From Cyprinodon diabolis (Eukaryota > Chordata > Actinopteri > Cyprinodontiformes > Cyprinodontidae), in NCBI GenBank assembly GCA_030533445.1, contig CM060082.1, positions 37,769,817 to 37,833,816 on the forward strand: a DNA stretch of 64,000 nucleotides, read 5' to 3'. Every line of letters begins with the position of its first letter. Position 1 is the first letter of the stretch. Below the pieces are notes generated by a model. It was not told the DNA's origin. It did not search any database and saw nothing but the letters and a program-made list of their open reading frames with translations. Of this stretch, positions 34,966 through 48,011 are shown piece by piece. Both the position numbers and the translations under genes were made by a program.

Positions 34966-37142
34966 ATGCTCAGTTTCATTGCTTTCAAAATAACTATATA
35001 CTGTATATAATCAAAGTCCTAAATATAAAACCTGAGGGTGCCTTGACGCTGTGAGAGGGTAAGTTTTCAGCTGGATTATGCATGATTCATAGCGTGTATA
35101 ATTCTGATTGAATTGACTGACTGACTGAATTAAAGAAAATTTGATCAAATTTGAGTCTCCAGACTCAACACTAAAGCTGGCAGAGACATTCCTCCAGACC
35201 TGTAACTGTAATTGCAGTGGATATTAACTCAGTGGGCTGAATATAAATGGTCACCACAGTTTTATTAGTTCTATTTGAGGTATTTTCAGGTTATATAGAA
35301 ATATTTGAAGACAGGCAGCAGGGGAAAGTTATTACACTTTACTATTTTTATCACTGAGCACTTTGGCAATCAAAGAAATCAAACAGTGTTACACCGACTT
35401 ATCGTTCTGATCTGTTCTTGAAATGTAGGAGTATCTCGTGTTTTTGTGTTTCCTCCTCCATCTCTTTTTTCCGATCCAAACACCCCCTAAGGAATATTTT
35501 GTTATTTTTTAAGCCTTTCTCTAATTGGTAAAGCCCTGCTCTTACGGTCAAGGATTACCTCTTATCCTCCCTCCTAGCTGCAGATGCTTGAACTGATTTT
35601 TCTGCCTGCCTTCACTGATAAGGTATGGGAGCCTATCTGATGCAGCTTGCTGAGAGAGCACGATTAGATCTAAGCTATAAAGTCGCTTTAGTCTTTTCTG
35701 AAACCGCCTGAAGGCAAAATGTTCTTTCGTTGGAAAAATGTAATCTGCAGGACAAAACGGTCGAACGGTGTCTATGAATCGCTGAGTCTGTCATGATCCC
35801 CAAATCATGGTCGGTTATTTTCAGGCAGTTTGTTTTTTGCTAAACAGAATATACAAACCCTTTCAGAAAAAAAAGCTTGTTGTACTAACTGGGGAAGGTA
35901 TTAACATTTTCATTCATTCAGAAAAAACTTCTCAAACAGCCGTGCTGATTCTGGCATCATTGTTGCCTTGGGCAACCTTCTCCATCTGCATTACGCACCC
36001 ACTGTGGTCCCCACTCATTAGCAAACATATTCTCCATGCAATACTGCAAAATACATTTTAAACAGAAAATATATTTTTTTAAATAACATCATACAATATA
36101 TCCTTTTAATACATTTATTTTAAACATTTATTTTACAGAAAATCCATCGATCTATTGTGTTTTTTTTTGTTTTTTTTAGGTTTTTCTCAGTCTGGATCTA
36201 CAGTAACAACAACAAAAACCTTGTTTTAGCTTATTGATAAATAGAAAGATAATTTGGAAGTCTCATTTCAACCTGACTCAATAGAGTCACACAGGATTTT
36301 TCTTTTCTTTTTCTAAAGCATACAGAACAATGATCATCATACTTCTCTTTGGCTACATGAAAATTAGAAAAAACAAAACATATACACTCTTTTTTTAAAC
36401 CACAAAACTTGTAGCAAATGGTAATAAAAAATCTGCCACATAAGTTAAGTGGATGGCTTCAGACTGGCTACCTCAGCAGATGACTCTAGTAATGTATTGG
36501 TTCATCAATGTTTTAAATACGGTTAGGTTTGGCCTCTAGTCGCTCACCTTAGCAGTAAATGTTGATGTTGCTCAACATGTTATGGAGGGATTAGCATTTT
36601 ACCACCTAAATGGGTCTCTTAGCATCCTGGGAAATGACCATAGAGCCTCTGTCTGGTTACTGGGGTGATAGAGAGGCTGAAAAGCAGCAGCAGCGGCCAT
36701 TTATCACATCAAGAATGATCAGAAAAATACCAAATCATCCACTGCAGAATACAGAATGAATAATTAGCGATTTTGTTTATGTAGTTTTACTGTAAAATAC
36801 AGGAGAAGAACTTCATAACCTTTAGGACAACAGACTAAGCGATGAGACTGTGTTACACTTCTTCCCTATAAGTTTGAGCTTGTCTCATCCAAGCTTCATC
36901 CTCGTGATAAGCTTGTTAAATATTTATCATTACTTTTGGTTTCAGATTAAAGCGTTTGCATTGTACTTAACAACCAAGCCTTAAGAAGACTTTAGGTATT
37001 CTGAGATGTATGAATCTTTATCATAAGTTTAATCTAATATTTCAAAATGGCTCCCTCAATATTTTCCCCAAGTGTTGTGGTACATTTTGTTGGTTTGTAT
37101 GATTTTTTTTCGGAGTAAAAAATTCAATAGTTAGTCCACAAA
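34966..37142. other. Non-coding sequence, part possibly conserved
   Basis: No gene or transposon end is seen. The part 35400-35720 has complex composition (AAGCCCTGCTCTTACGGTC) and is a weak conserved-element candidate. Confidence 0.35.
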
Positions 37143-37144
37143 TA

Positions 37145-38142
37145 CCGTATTTTCACGACCATAAGGCACACCGTACTAAAAGGCGCAGTCTCAGTTATGT
37201 GTGCCATTACAGTATTTAACACACACATAAGGCGCACCGGATTATAGGGCGCGGGTTTTTATACCGGTAAATATCCTCTACTACGTTTAAATACCTCTAC
37301 TGCATATTTAAAAATAGAGCGGGAGCAAAACTGAGTATGTTTGTGCTTTATTCATGTATTTATTACAAAGTATTAATCAAACCCATCGAAGTCATCATCC
37401 TCTGTTTCTGAATTAAACAGCTGCGCTAAATCAGACATGCCATGCTGTCAGAGTCACTTTCCGTGCCGGGCGGCTCCTCGGAAATGATGCCGGCTTTTGC
37501 GAAAGCTCGAACAACAGTGCCAGCAGACACGTTAGCCCAAGCATCTGCAATCCATCCTCAAACTGTGGCGTAACTTGCCCTGCGCTGCCTTCCACTTTTC
37601 ATGAAACTGTGGTCTCCGTCTGTCATCCATCGCTCCCACGCCGCTAGCAGCCTTACTTTGAACGTTCGGTTCACACCGATGTCGAGCGGTTGAAGTTCCT
37701 TTGTCAGAGCTCCCGGAATAACAGCGAGCACAGCGTTCATTTGTTTCACCTTGTTTTTCACATCGGCTGTGAGATGGGCACGCATGGAGTCACAGATTAA
37801 CAGCGATGGTGATGCGTGGAAAAAACCATCTGGTCTCCTTACATACACCTCCCTCAGCCACGCTTTCATCATCTCCTCATTCATCCAGCCCTTTTCATTT
37901 GCCTTAATAATGACTCCAGCTAGAAAAGTCTCTTTAGGCAAAGTCTTTCTCCTAAAAATCACCATAGGCGGCAGTTTCTGTCGCCCACGCACAATCCACG
38001 CCCACACTTCCCTGTTCTCATGGTGGTCTCAACAAGACCGCAGTAACAACACACATAGGGCGCACTGCACTATAGGGCACGCCGCACATTTTGAGGGGGG
38101 AAAAAAGATGTTTATATGCGCCTTATAGTCGCGAAAATACGG
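37145..38142 (-). mobile_element. pogo/Tigger-type DNA transposon, internally deleted
   Basis: The ends read CCGTATTTTCACGACC on the left, with the inverse GTCGCGAAAATACGG at 38142, and TA lies on both sides (37143-37144 and 38143-38144). Just inside both ends are repeated AAGGCGCACC-type words. The element retains the C-terminal half of a transposase on the minus strand. At 998 bp it is a deletion derivative of a larger autonomous element. Confidence 0.9.
37374..38007 (-). pseudogene. Tigger/pogo transposase C-terminal half
   Basis: From 38007 on the minus strand the frame reads VWAWIVRGRQKLPPMVIF, then KTLPKETFLAGVI and GWMNEEMMKAWLREV. The second catalytic Asp is in LLICDSMRAHLT. The third is in LQPLDIGVN, 35 residues further on. 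It continues to SYATV, where a TGA stop (about 37556-37558) interrupts, then in the same frame to GWIADAWANVSAGTVV. After one further frame change the acidic end FNSETEDDDFDGF follows. The first catalytic Asp and the DNA-binding domain are missing, so it cannot transpose anything by itself. The family (DDE_1, pogo/Tigger, the source of domesticated JRK/TIGD genes) is clear. Confidence 0.87.
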
Positions 38143-38144
38143 TA

Positions 38145-41100
38145 CTGTATTATTCAGGACATTTCATAGGAATCATCAAAATTCAAAAGGTCATTCCAAA
38201 AGAAAAACACACACTTTTTTCAGGGTTAGCCTATCATATTCAGAGGTTAAACAACACAGAAGAAAAAAAGGTTATTGGTTTGAAACAGAATGAAAACATC
38301 TAAGCCTGTGACAAAATCTTAACTGATTAATTTTAAAAAATATATAAAAAAAACAGCAACATTTACATTGCACTCAACCAGTCAAGGTGGAGATTATTAA
38401 ACATATACAACCCCCAAGTCATGCCTTAAAAATCTGAACTTTTAAGATGGGTCTTCAGTTTCTAACATCCTAGATACTCTTCCAAATTTTAATTCAAACC
38501 CTTCCTTTAAAGTCTAAGATATTTACCAATACAACCGATACAAGCTCCAACTTCTATTCTGCGGGTGACCAGGATGTTTGTTTTCTCGTTTAGTCGAGGG
38601 GGTTCAGCACTCAGGCAATGACTTGTGGTTCAAGGTTAATGCTTGTTGGCTTACCTCTGGATACACAAGACTGTGATTGATGCATGCTCAGTCGCTATAG
38701 CCGGAGGATTAACAATACCTGAATAACAGAAGCCTTTATGTTCAGTGACCTCTTGCATCAGACCCCCTCTACAGGATAACTGGCTTTCCATTCTCTTTCA
38801 CACACCTACTTTGTTCTTTATCCAGAGTTCAGACTGGTTTGGTGGATTCATTCAATTTAAAACATATTAGTGTTGGTTTTTAACAACTGTTTCTGCAGTG
38901 AAATAGCTTAGCACTCTTAGGATGACTTTAAAGGCTCACAAACAACCACACAGACCAAGTCTGTGTATGTTCCATGCAATACTGCATTTCTTTCACCTTG
39001 TAATTCATATGAAATGTAAACAGGGCCCTTGGGCAATCGACATGCTGCACCACATGAGAGTCGATCACAGGCCATCTGGTCAGGCCCAGGAACAGCTCTG
39101 CCTGAAGCAAACTGTAAAAGCAAGTCATTTATAAGTGTCACAGGTGGTCACCCACGTCCTCAAAACACAGTAATGAGTAATGAAGGTTAGTCCACCGAGG
39201 ATCAGTCTTCCAGCAGGGACTGTAAATGCAAGGACACCAAAATCTTGCCACAAGGTAGAAGTTTTATGATGTAATATGTGACTAATGCCACAATGGTATG
39301 CATTACTGGGTATCACTTAAATAATCAGTAAGCAGAGGAGTGGTGTTTTATTTCCATCACTTTAACACGAAAACATTTAAGGTATAAAAATGAAAACAGT
39401 GCTGATGTCTGCAACAAACAGGCATGCTGTGGATCAGTGTGTTGTTTTATTATATTCCTGCTATCTGATATCTAAATGTTTACATCTGATTACGATGCCA
39501 TTGTCAACATGAAAGGATTGGATAAAGTGGTTTGAAGTCATTTGAGACAGAGCTCAGGCATTCCCATATCCTAGTAGCTCAAAGAGAAAGCTGACTTCTT
39601 CTCTGCATTATATTTCTCAGATTCATGCCAAACAGAAACACCAAAAAGAAGCTAAGTGAGGATGAATATCAGTCAAGCTTTTGAGATTTGGTCCCATCTA
39701 AATAAAGCAAGAAAGCTTATAGAAGACACACAGCTTTACTCTTTAACAAGTTTGGTTCTTATCATTGATGCAAATGTAGGCAGCATTTTGAAGAAGCATG
39801 GGGAGTTGAGAACTGTGGACCCAGTGAACACAGACAACTAACTGAAGGTATAGATAACGGAGGAAGCAGGTGTAATCGCTTTATCCCCATCAGCACTCTA
39901 GAATATAGAGAAGATTTAGAGAAAATGGAAATCTTTAACATTGCACGCCACAGCAAAGTGCTTCTGTGTGTTTTTTCAATCAAATGTCCAACAGGAAGAA
40001 AATTAGGCCTTATTTCAAAAAGCCTGATAAATTCATTTAAACATATTCAAATGTTGATGGATACTTTTCTATCAACCCTTTATAGGGAACTCAGTGGAAT
40101 ACTTTGAAAATGAAAATTTCAATCCAATAGTGTTACTGTAATGCAGGACAAGACCTTTTTACCTTTGTAACATTAAAAAATGTTTAATATTTTGATGAAA
40201 AAAATGTATGTCAGTGTATCAACAAGAAACACTAACTTGCCCCAATATATTAATAAAAATAACAAAAGTGCTTCTATAAGAAATCAATGAAAAATAAGAA
40301 ATAAAAAGTAAAAGAAACACATTTTTTATGGTACAACATAACCTTAGAGGCACTAATGCTGATACTGGCACTTGCATTTTTTATAATTTCTAACTAGGTT
40401 AATTAATGTTTTAACTTTTCAACTAGCTTTTTACCTTTTTTTTCTTGACTTGTTAACTTTTTCGACTGAATTTACAGTGGGTAATGTATCATTCAAGGGC
40501 TCATCTAATTGGTCAAATGCCAAAATAAGATGTACAGCCATGTAGCAGCATCTTTGCTGAGTGGCTGGATATAGATCTTGTGCTTCTAGACCTCATGGAG
40601 AGACAGAGGGGAGTCCATTTGTAAGGGGTGTGCAAGGGATCAAAAATGGTAACTTGCCCTTTAAAAGGTTAATATGCTGCTTAGAACATATTTATAACAC
40701 TCATCTGTCAATTGGTTTGGTGTTAAAAAAAAATTCTTACAAAAACCTAAGACAGAGTTGTTATTTGGGCTAGAAGCCTTTTAGAAAGATCTGGCAGTGA
40801 GTAACAAGAGGAGCAAGTTGAATGAAAAAGCACAGGAAAAGAAAGTGATTCAACAATCCAAGGAAAAGACGTTACATTCCTACCCACACAGTTTGATTGA
40901 CATCTTATCTCAGGTTGCTTAACTTCAGAAACTGAGCTAAAGATGGAGAACACACTCAGGAAAGTAGATCACTGCTACTTCAATACATAACCAGTCACAC
41001 ACTGCAGGTTAAAGGAAACTCTCAGAACTGTGGGGAAAGTTCTTCAGTGAAGATCAGTCTACAATAGCTCTGTGGAGTGGCCTTCACTCCCACTCCTCCA

Positions 41101-42579
41101 TATACGAGGACCTAAAGACTGCTGTCCCTGGCTAATAATTGCTGACACACCAAAGCCAACATAGCCCAGTGAGCCTTTAATAGTTTTCATTTTTCTTCCT
41201 TACAGGATGGCCTCTAAGGTGCCATTATGAGTGATCAGCACACAGGCAGCTTCGGTGCAGCACTCTCTCTCTGTGATCCTATAACTATCACCGACATCTT
41301 TCTGCTCCCTGGCTATTACTCCCCCTGTGTCTTCCTCACCTCTCATCTTCACCCCATACAGACAATTTATATATAAAAAAAAGAAAACTGTGCCTACACC
41401 TTTCATCACAGGGCCTATTTTTATCATAAGGGCTATTTCACAACATTCATCTTCTGTTCCACTGTTACCAAAACCATCAAAACATTAATTTATTAACCAT
41501 TTATGGGGGGTCATTTATCACACCCGGACAGAGGATTTACAACAAACACAAAGAGGGGATGGGGGATGCTGTATTTTACCCTGACCTAAGCTACTCTGGC
41601 TAGAAAAAAACTGACTATTATTTAACCTGAAAGGCTTAAAAGGGTGAAAAGCATTGAAAAGCACACATCACTGGAGAAGAGCTGAAGCAAACGTTCCTAA
41701 AATGTTCTATGTAAGTGGAAATTTCTGTAATGGTTAGAAAAGCATGTTTTATTTATTATGTTATTTTAGCTTCAAAGCTGTAAAATTCACGTGATACAAT
41801 CTAAAATAATTTGTTTTTTTTGTTCAATACATCTTAAAGACTGTCTTCAATTTAGCAGTATAACTATATCCATCTCTTTAGATAGCATTTAATAGCAGTG
41901 CATATGGCTTTTTGACAAAACAGTAATATATTGACAAGCTTGCTCTTCCAGTCTTTTTTTGTGAAAAACAAATATAGTTTTTTCATTAAAAGCACAGTGT
42001 TTCTGGTACAATTCTTTTGGGGTAACACTGCATAAGCCATGCATAAGTTTTCTTCCTCTTAATTTTAAATATGATAATTGAAATCCTTATGATCAACCCC
42101 AGCATAGGGTTTACTGTGTTTTTGACTGTAGTTTTACTTTTGTTTTTTTGAGAAAAAAAAAACATTAGTGAAACAATTATTGAGAGTAGTACAGCTGAGG
42201 CCTTAGTCCCTCTTAGTAGTTCATCAAAGATCCTCATCTGTCAGTAGAATCTTTGGTTGTTTACTGTATATTGACAGTTTTCGTGATACTTGTCATTTGT
42301 GCTTTGCATCAAAATATCTCCCTTGGATATTCCATTTTTGTCCATCAACCGACACATTTCAGTGTTACTACCTCTACCTTTGACTTTTTTTTTTAATATC
42401 TTCCTAATCTTGCTTCAAACTCTGTCTGATTTAAGTCTAAGGCTAATACACAAAATCAACCTGGAAGATCAAACACCACCCCCCCAAACTCCAGACGTAA
42501 TTGAGACGTTGGTTTTTAGAATAAATATGGTCAGCCCATCATAGTCTTGATTTATTTCAGGAATAATTGTTGAAAATCG
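38145..42579. other. AT-rich non-coding sequence
   Basis: 4.4 kb without a gene or a transposon that I recognise. Open frames here are short and lack domains. Patches such as 38900-39300 and 41080-41430 have more complex composition, but I see no specific feature. Confidence 0.45.
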
Positions 42580-42720
42580 GGCTCCGCGGCTCCCCGGGGC
42601 GCCGGCATGGCGGTGACTGGGGGGCTTCTTCGGGGCTGTCTCTCCTTCTCCCCTGGTGGGGGTCTGATTTCCTGGGCTGGCCCCTCCTTGGTGCCTTTGC
42701 TTTACATCTCGTTACAGGTG
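42580..42720. other. Short GC-rich island
   Basis: Begins GGGCTCCGCGGCTCCCCGGG and stays GC-rich for about 130 bp in a strongly AT-rich neighbourhood, then passes into a pyrimidine-rich tract (42745-42830). No start site, exon or family is recognisable. A fragment of a GC-rich interspersed repeat is the likeliest explanation. Confidence 0.4.
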
Positions 42721-44447
42721 ATGAAGCAGACTGAAAATGTTTTGTCATTATCTCCTTTCTATCTCCTATTTCTTTCATCTTTTCCCTTTTTTTCTTTTCT
42801 TTCTTTTTCTTCTTCTGTTTTTCTGCTCTATTTACTTTGCAGTGTCCATATAAACTGTAAAACTCCCAGCATAATTATAATAAAGCAATTTATATGCATG
42901 AAACAAGTGGAGCTATATGGCAATTGCCATACTGCTACACTTGTGAAAGTAAAATCTGTTGGATTCTTTTTGGCATCAAGACAATTATTCTTATTGCCAC
43001 ATTGCCAGACAGGACACTGTGAAAAAAAAAAAAAGAGAATCAGGCTGTTTGGTTGGTCTGATTTTGTCCCACTGTCAACCAATAGTAGACGTTGAAACCC
43101 CAGTTTTTAACACCTTTTCAACGTCCTAAAAATTACGACGTTTGACCTTTCACTTTTCAACGAAATGTAGACAAAATTATGTCGCCTATTCAAGGTCTTT
43201 TCCACCATTTTTTCCCAATCCAATGTGGTACTAGTTAAATACCAGTAGCTGTTATATATTATTTAAGCAGTGGTGGTCAAAATATGAGTATAAAATCCTT
43301 TCTTTACAGAAGGGAATACATACATATGCCCTGCTATATTTTTTATACTTGTTGGAACCTCTTAAATTCATTAATTATATATAACAGAGTCAGTCTGTGA
43401 AAAAGTCTTCTCAAGCTTCTAGGTTTTTTGCACAGGTCCTGTTTGTTGCACTAATGGAACTAGAGTCAATGCTTTGGATGGGGGTGTTGCCTCGCTCTAC
43501 TTCCTCATAACTTGGGGAATACTTAAGCATTTTATGCAAGAGCACACACTCCTCAAAGATTGATCACTGTGCTTGTAATTTCCTAATTTCCAATCCACTC
43601 GGGAGCTTCACTGGAAGCAGCCATTTTTCCTGAACGCCGAGCAGCTTCCTTTTATTTCAGGGCTAAATGGGTAGGATCTTCCAGCCCATTAAGCAGACTT
43701 TCTGTCATAAAAGTTTGGTGGTGGAGTCTGCCTCTCTCCCTTTTAGAGGCGGCAGCAGCTTGGAACGGCATGTTTGATCTGCAGGCTGCAGGTTAATAGA
43801 AATCAACCTGCTCATCAGCAATAGTGGATTGAACCTAACCACCCACCTCCGCCCTGTCAATTCACATTTGAAAAAAACCCACTAACACCAGCTGTAGACT
43901 CATTTCCCTCTGTCAGGCAATCAGTATCTCACTTTAAGCCTATTTAAGGAACCAAGTCAAACATCAAATATGGTCTATAAGGTGCTAAAGAGCCCAGAAG
44001 GGAATTTCAACCCTGAAACACACTGGAATCTAACCCCATCCCATCCCGAAATATTCAGTCTGGGCTACCCTGAGACAAAGCATATTCTATGACTTCCCAG
44101 ATTACTTGTTTTTGTACATAGGTAGGAGTTCTGTATCTTTGTCAGATCAAATAACAAGCATCAGACAACTTTGATTTTGAAAGGAGAATCACTGATAGCA
44201 ATAATCAGTAGATTCCAACAGTGTCTTTTAGCCTCTGGCACGTGTAGTTGGGCTTGGTACAGTACATTTATACATTCATAGCAAATGTCTTCTTAATTCA
44301 TTTCAGATTATTTCATTAGACATTTTGGTTCAGATTCACATACACAATTTCAATTCCAGTTTTTGGACAACTCAGGGAGACTTAGTGGTCATTAAATGGC
44401 AGCTTCTAGAAAAAAAAAAATTGGTGAAGGAAACCAAGCCAGTTTAG
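42721..44447. other. Non-coding sequence
   Basis: No gene is seen. At 43089-43130 the phrases ACGTTGAAACCCCAGTTTTT and CCTTTTCAACGTC look like a fragment of a dispersed repeat. The part 43560-43870 is complex and could be regulatory. Confidence 0.4.
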
Positions 44448-44451
44448 TTAA

Positions 44452-44752
44452 CCCTTTAAAGCCTGATCCAAGAATAAAACAAAACAGAAAATTACTTTTT
44501 TTTTTGGTTTGAAGTCCTTATTTGGCCTTTTAACAAAATAAGTAAAAAGAAAAAACAGAAATACATTTTTGATATTAATAATTTATTACTATGCGATAAG
44601 TCAAGATAATTTTTTGTGTAGTCTTCTGCCCTCCGTTATCAGGTATATCTGATTGTGTACAATAGGATTTTGAGCAAAGTTTTTACCATTAAATTATGCA
44701 AAACATTTCAGAAACCGTATGTATCAAATATGATACATTTGGCATTACAGGG
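44452..44752. mobile_element. Small TTAA-target MITE, 301 bp
   Basis: The termini CCCTTTAAAGCC and GGCATTACAGGG are imperfect inverse copies (12 bp), flanked by TTAA on both sides (44448-44451 and 44753-44756). Near the right end is ATCAAATATGATAC. It has no coding capacity. Kolobok- or piggyBac-derived is the likely origin. Confidence 0.65.
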
Positions 44753-44756
44753 TTAA

Positions 44757-46197
44757 ATCTTTGACTTAGTAGAAATAGATGAATTCAACATTATTTCAAT
44801 TTCCTCACCCTGCAAACAGCAGTCAACGTGGTGTCTATAGGTGAGTGGTCCCCAATCTTTGAGAGTTCTCATTATGCAAATTTTAGAGGCATCTCTTCTC
44901 CAAAGCACCTCCAGGAAATGTTATATCCCCAAAACAAGCTCTATGTAGAAGGTTTGGAGAATCAGAAGCTTGAAAAACTGTGATTATAGTCTTTCCAAAG
45001 ATTTTGCTTCGTATACATTGTTTGTATGCAAAATGACAATAAAAGTTGTGAAAGTTTTCATGTAATCTTGCTTTCTAGGATTTTCACTCTGCAAACATTT
45101 ATATTCAATAAATCATGCTTGCAATCATTTAACCTTGTTACACAAAATCAATCGCATCATTAAAATTAAGTCTGATTTGTATGCGAAAATTGATTGCAAT
45201 GTAGATCAACAGCCTTATGTAAGGTCAAAAGATATTTTCTGAAGAATTAGTTATAGAAGAAGCAAAAGGAGACCAGAGCATAAAGGTCTGATTGATTCAT
45301 AAAAACATAATTTATTCAAATATCTCCAAGTTGTATGTGTTTCTTGTTTGAAGTTGTTTGAGACAACCAATCTTTTTTTTTTTTTGTCAGTTGTATCTTT
45401 ACAGCTTTGAATAGCTCGGGGGATGATATTGCTTTTTAAGAATTCAATTGGTTACTTCATAATGAAAGTAATTATTTTAGGTGCCAAGATGATAACTGTG
45501 AATCTTGGTTTATCTGTTGTATGATTTTTCCAGATACCCTATAGTGCCACTTTCCTATGTTCAACGAGTAACATGCAAATACAAACACCATGGGACACCA
45601 TGTCCAACTGTAATGCAGTACAAGAAGGAGGTCTGTGTCTCATGGATATGTGGGTTTTGGTAATAAATGTTCATAAGAATCCCAAGACAAAGGCCAGAGA
45701 CCTAGTGCTGCCTGAAGCTGGCAATAGTCATCATCCATTGAAACGAGCCCTGTGCCAACAGGGGCTGAAAGGCCAATCGATTAGGAAGAAGTCATTACTT
45801 GAAAAGTGACAGTCTACATTGTGCAAATGCATCCTGGGACTAGACCCTAATATTTAGATACATGGTCTGTGCACAGTAAAAAATTAGGTTTTAAACATTC
45901 ATAGTCAACCTATTTTACTCTAAATAGAGTAGTTCTTGCTATACTGTGTGTAAATCTGCTCATGTTGGAGTTAATAGTTGGCTATGCGGTGTAACTTTTA
46001 CTCTATATTGTTTCAATTACACACCATTCTCTGAGAGGTCTTCTTGATTCCCAGACTAAAATGATTAAAATTAACTCTGAAAAGTTGACACTGGCTACAG
46101 ATTATATTTAAACTAATTTGAAGTGGGACCAAATCTCATGTGAGACAGAGATATATTCAACTCTGTGGGTATTAAAGTAACATTTTGTTTTTTTTTT
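44757..46197. other. Non-coding sequence, part may be old DNA-transposon debris
   Basis: No gene is seen. The part 45870-46180 has the style of a fish MITE (TAAATAGAGTAG, AAGTTGACACTGGCTACAG), but its ends cannot be defined. Confidence 0.35.
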
Positions 46198-46330
46198 TGG
46201 TGTGGTTTGATGAAACTAAAGTTAAAACTTTTGGCCAGACCAACCCTTAGGGATATCTGAAGTTAAAAACTGGGAAACTTATGTCTGAACTTATGTCTCA
46301 CTGTCTGAGAGTGGTGGAATCATGCTTTGC
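46198..46330 (+). pseudogene. Tc1-like transposase relic
   Basis: Reads WFDETKVKTFG, then after shifts RVVESCFAG. This matches the catalytic WSDETK..LFG block and the following GG.IM.WG block of fish Tc1 transposases. Frames and motifs are eroded, and no inverted repeats were found. Confidence 0.55.
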
Positions 46331-46679
46331 AGGAGTACTGAGGACTGATAGATGTCTTTAATAGAAAGAACATTTTATGTAGAAATTAAACGTAGGCAGA
46401 AGTTCAACTGAAGAAACTGAATTACTTACTCTCATCCACCTCTGATAAGTCAATCAGCTTTGAAACCAAACCTCCACAAAGCCCAATCAGCATCCTGATT
46501 TCATCTTAAAAGTTCTCCAAATCCACAACTCAGTCTGCTACCCAGCCAAAACACACACCCTGATTCAACCCACCTAATTTGCAAATGAATAGTGACTCAA
46601 CATACCATGATAGTAGTTAGCAAGTGGCTCAAGGAGAAAAACACATCAATGCTCCTGGACTAATTTTCATAATTATAAC

Positions 46680-47440
46680 TGAGCACCAATTCACAACACG
46701 TGATCTCAAGGCACTTTACAGTTCACCAGATCATACAGTCCAATTGATTTTTTTTTCTAAGGAAAACCAGTTGATTGCATCGACTCACTGACTCGAATGC
46801 AATCCCTCACACTAAGCATGCTTGTAGCGACAGTGGAGAGGAAAAAAACCCTTTTAACAGGAAGAAACCTCCAGCAAAACCAGGCTCAGTGTGAGCGGCC
46901 ATCTGCCGAGGCCGACTGGGGTTCAAGGAGACAGAAGCAGAGATACAAAAAACAACTGTAAAAAGCGGTCCCTTCCAGAAAACACACAGCCAGGCAGAGG
47001 AGCTCTGAGCCAGCTCCCATGTCAGAGGATGAAGAGAGCACATCCAGCCAGTCACAGTCAGAGAAACAGGACTACACTGGAAAAACAGGCCGATCTCCAA
47101 CATCTATAAACAAAGGTGTTGATGACAGCCAAACAGGAACTATGAAAAAAAGCAAAAAGAGCATAACGTTAGAGACCCTACCCTTTGAAGTAGACAGGGT
47201 GTCTGCCTCATGGACTAAAACTGGTAGTTGGTTCCACAGGAGAGGAGCCTGATAACTAAAAGATCTGCCTCCCATTCTACTTTTAGAAATTCTAGGAACC
47301 ACTAGTAAACCTGCAGATTGAGAGCGAAGTTCTCCGTTAGGGACATAAGAAACAATCAGATCTTTGATATAAGATGGAGACTGGCCATTTAAGTTCTTCA
47401 TATGTGAGAAGGAGGATTTTAAATTCTATCTAACAGAGAA
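46680..47440 (-). mobile_element. L2-like LINE, 5'-truncated, with reverse-transcriptase C-terminus (copy 3)
   Basis: The longest of three related LINE ends. On the minus strand, 47401-47072 encodes the C-terminus of the LINE ORF2: LNGQSPSYIKDLIVSYVPN, then LRSQSAGLLVVPRISKSRMG and APLLWNQLPVLVHEADTLS. This is a well-known signature of L2/CR1-type LINEs. Just upstream the protein KILLLTYEEL continues in another frame, so there is a one-base shift around 47385. The untranslated 3' part matches the copies at 32103 and 34650. Insertion was by target-primed reverse transcription with 5' truncation (family knowledge). Confidence 0.85.
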
Positions 47441-48011
47441 AAGATTTGGTCTGATTTAATGTCAGACTGAGAAAAATGTGTAAATATCTGGTTTCAGATA
47501 TATATGCAGAGCAGAACATTCGCAGCAAGAATCAACTGCATGTAAAAAAATAAGACACAGAGTAAAATATTATTTTATTTCAGAAAATTAAGCTTGACAA
47601 GCAGAAAACATCTTAGTGATGTAATACATTTTATGCCACACTGTAAGTGTTGTTCTGATATAAATCTAATCCAAAATCTTTTTAAAGTAGCTTTCTACTG
47701 CAGTATGTGTGTTGAATCTTAAACTCCCCTATAACCTTGGTCTACAAGCCTTAGTGGTCTGTGCCCGATTGCTTTTGTAATAAAATAAGGAATTGTTTTA
47801 GAAAATGTTCTCTTTTTTGTAATAGAATTTTGAATAACTTCTAAAAAGGGTCTGATCTGATGAATTTGCACAATACTAAAGGGGTATTATAAAAAAAACC
47901 ATAATAATTTCATTTTGTTTTACAGATCCGCTGTGTTAATCATAAAGAGTGGACACTGATAAAGCTATTAAGTTGGCACTAACATACCAGGTGCTTTTAG
48001 CTCACATTCTT
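47441..48011. other. AT-rich non-coding sequence
   Basis: No gene, transposon end or RNA is recognised. Confidence 0.45.

Noticed and set aside
42607..43095. A 162-codon plus-strand frame starting in the GC-rich patch
   Set aside because: It runs on through a pyrimidine tract giving Ser/Phe/Leu-rich low-complexity protein with no domain.
44838..44870. GTGAGTGGTCCCCAATCTTTG resembles one hAT terminus
   Set aside because: No matching inverse end or 8-bp duplication could be found nearby.
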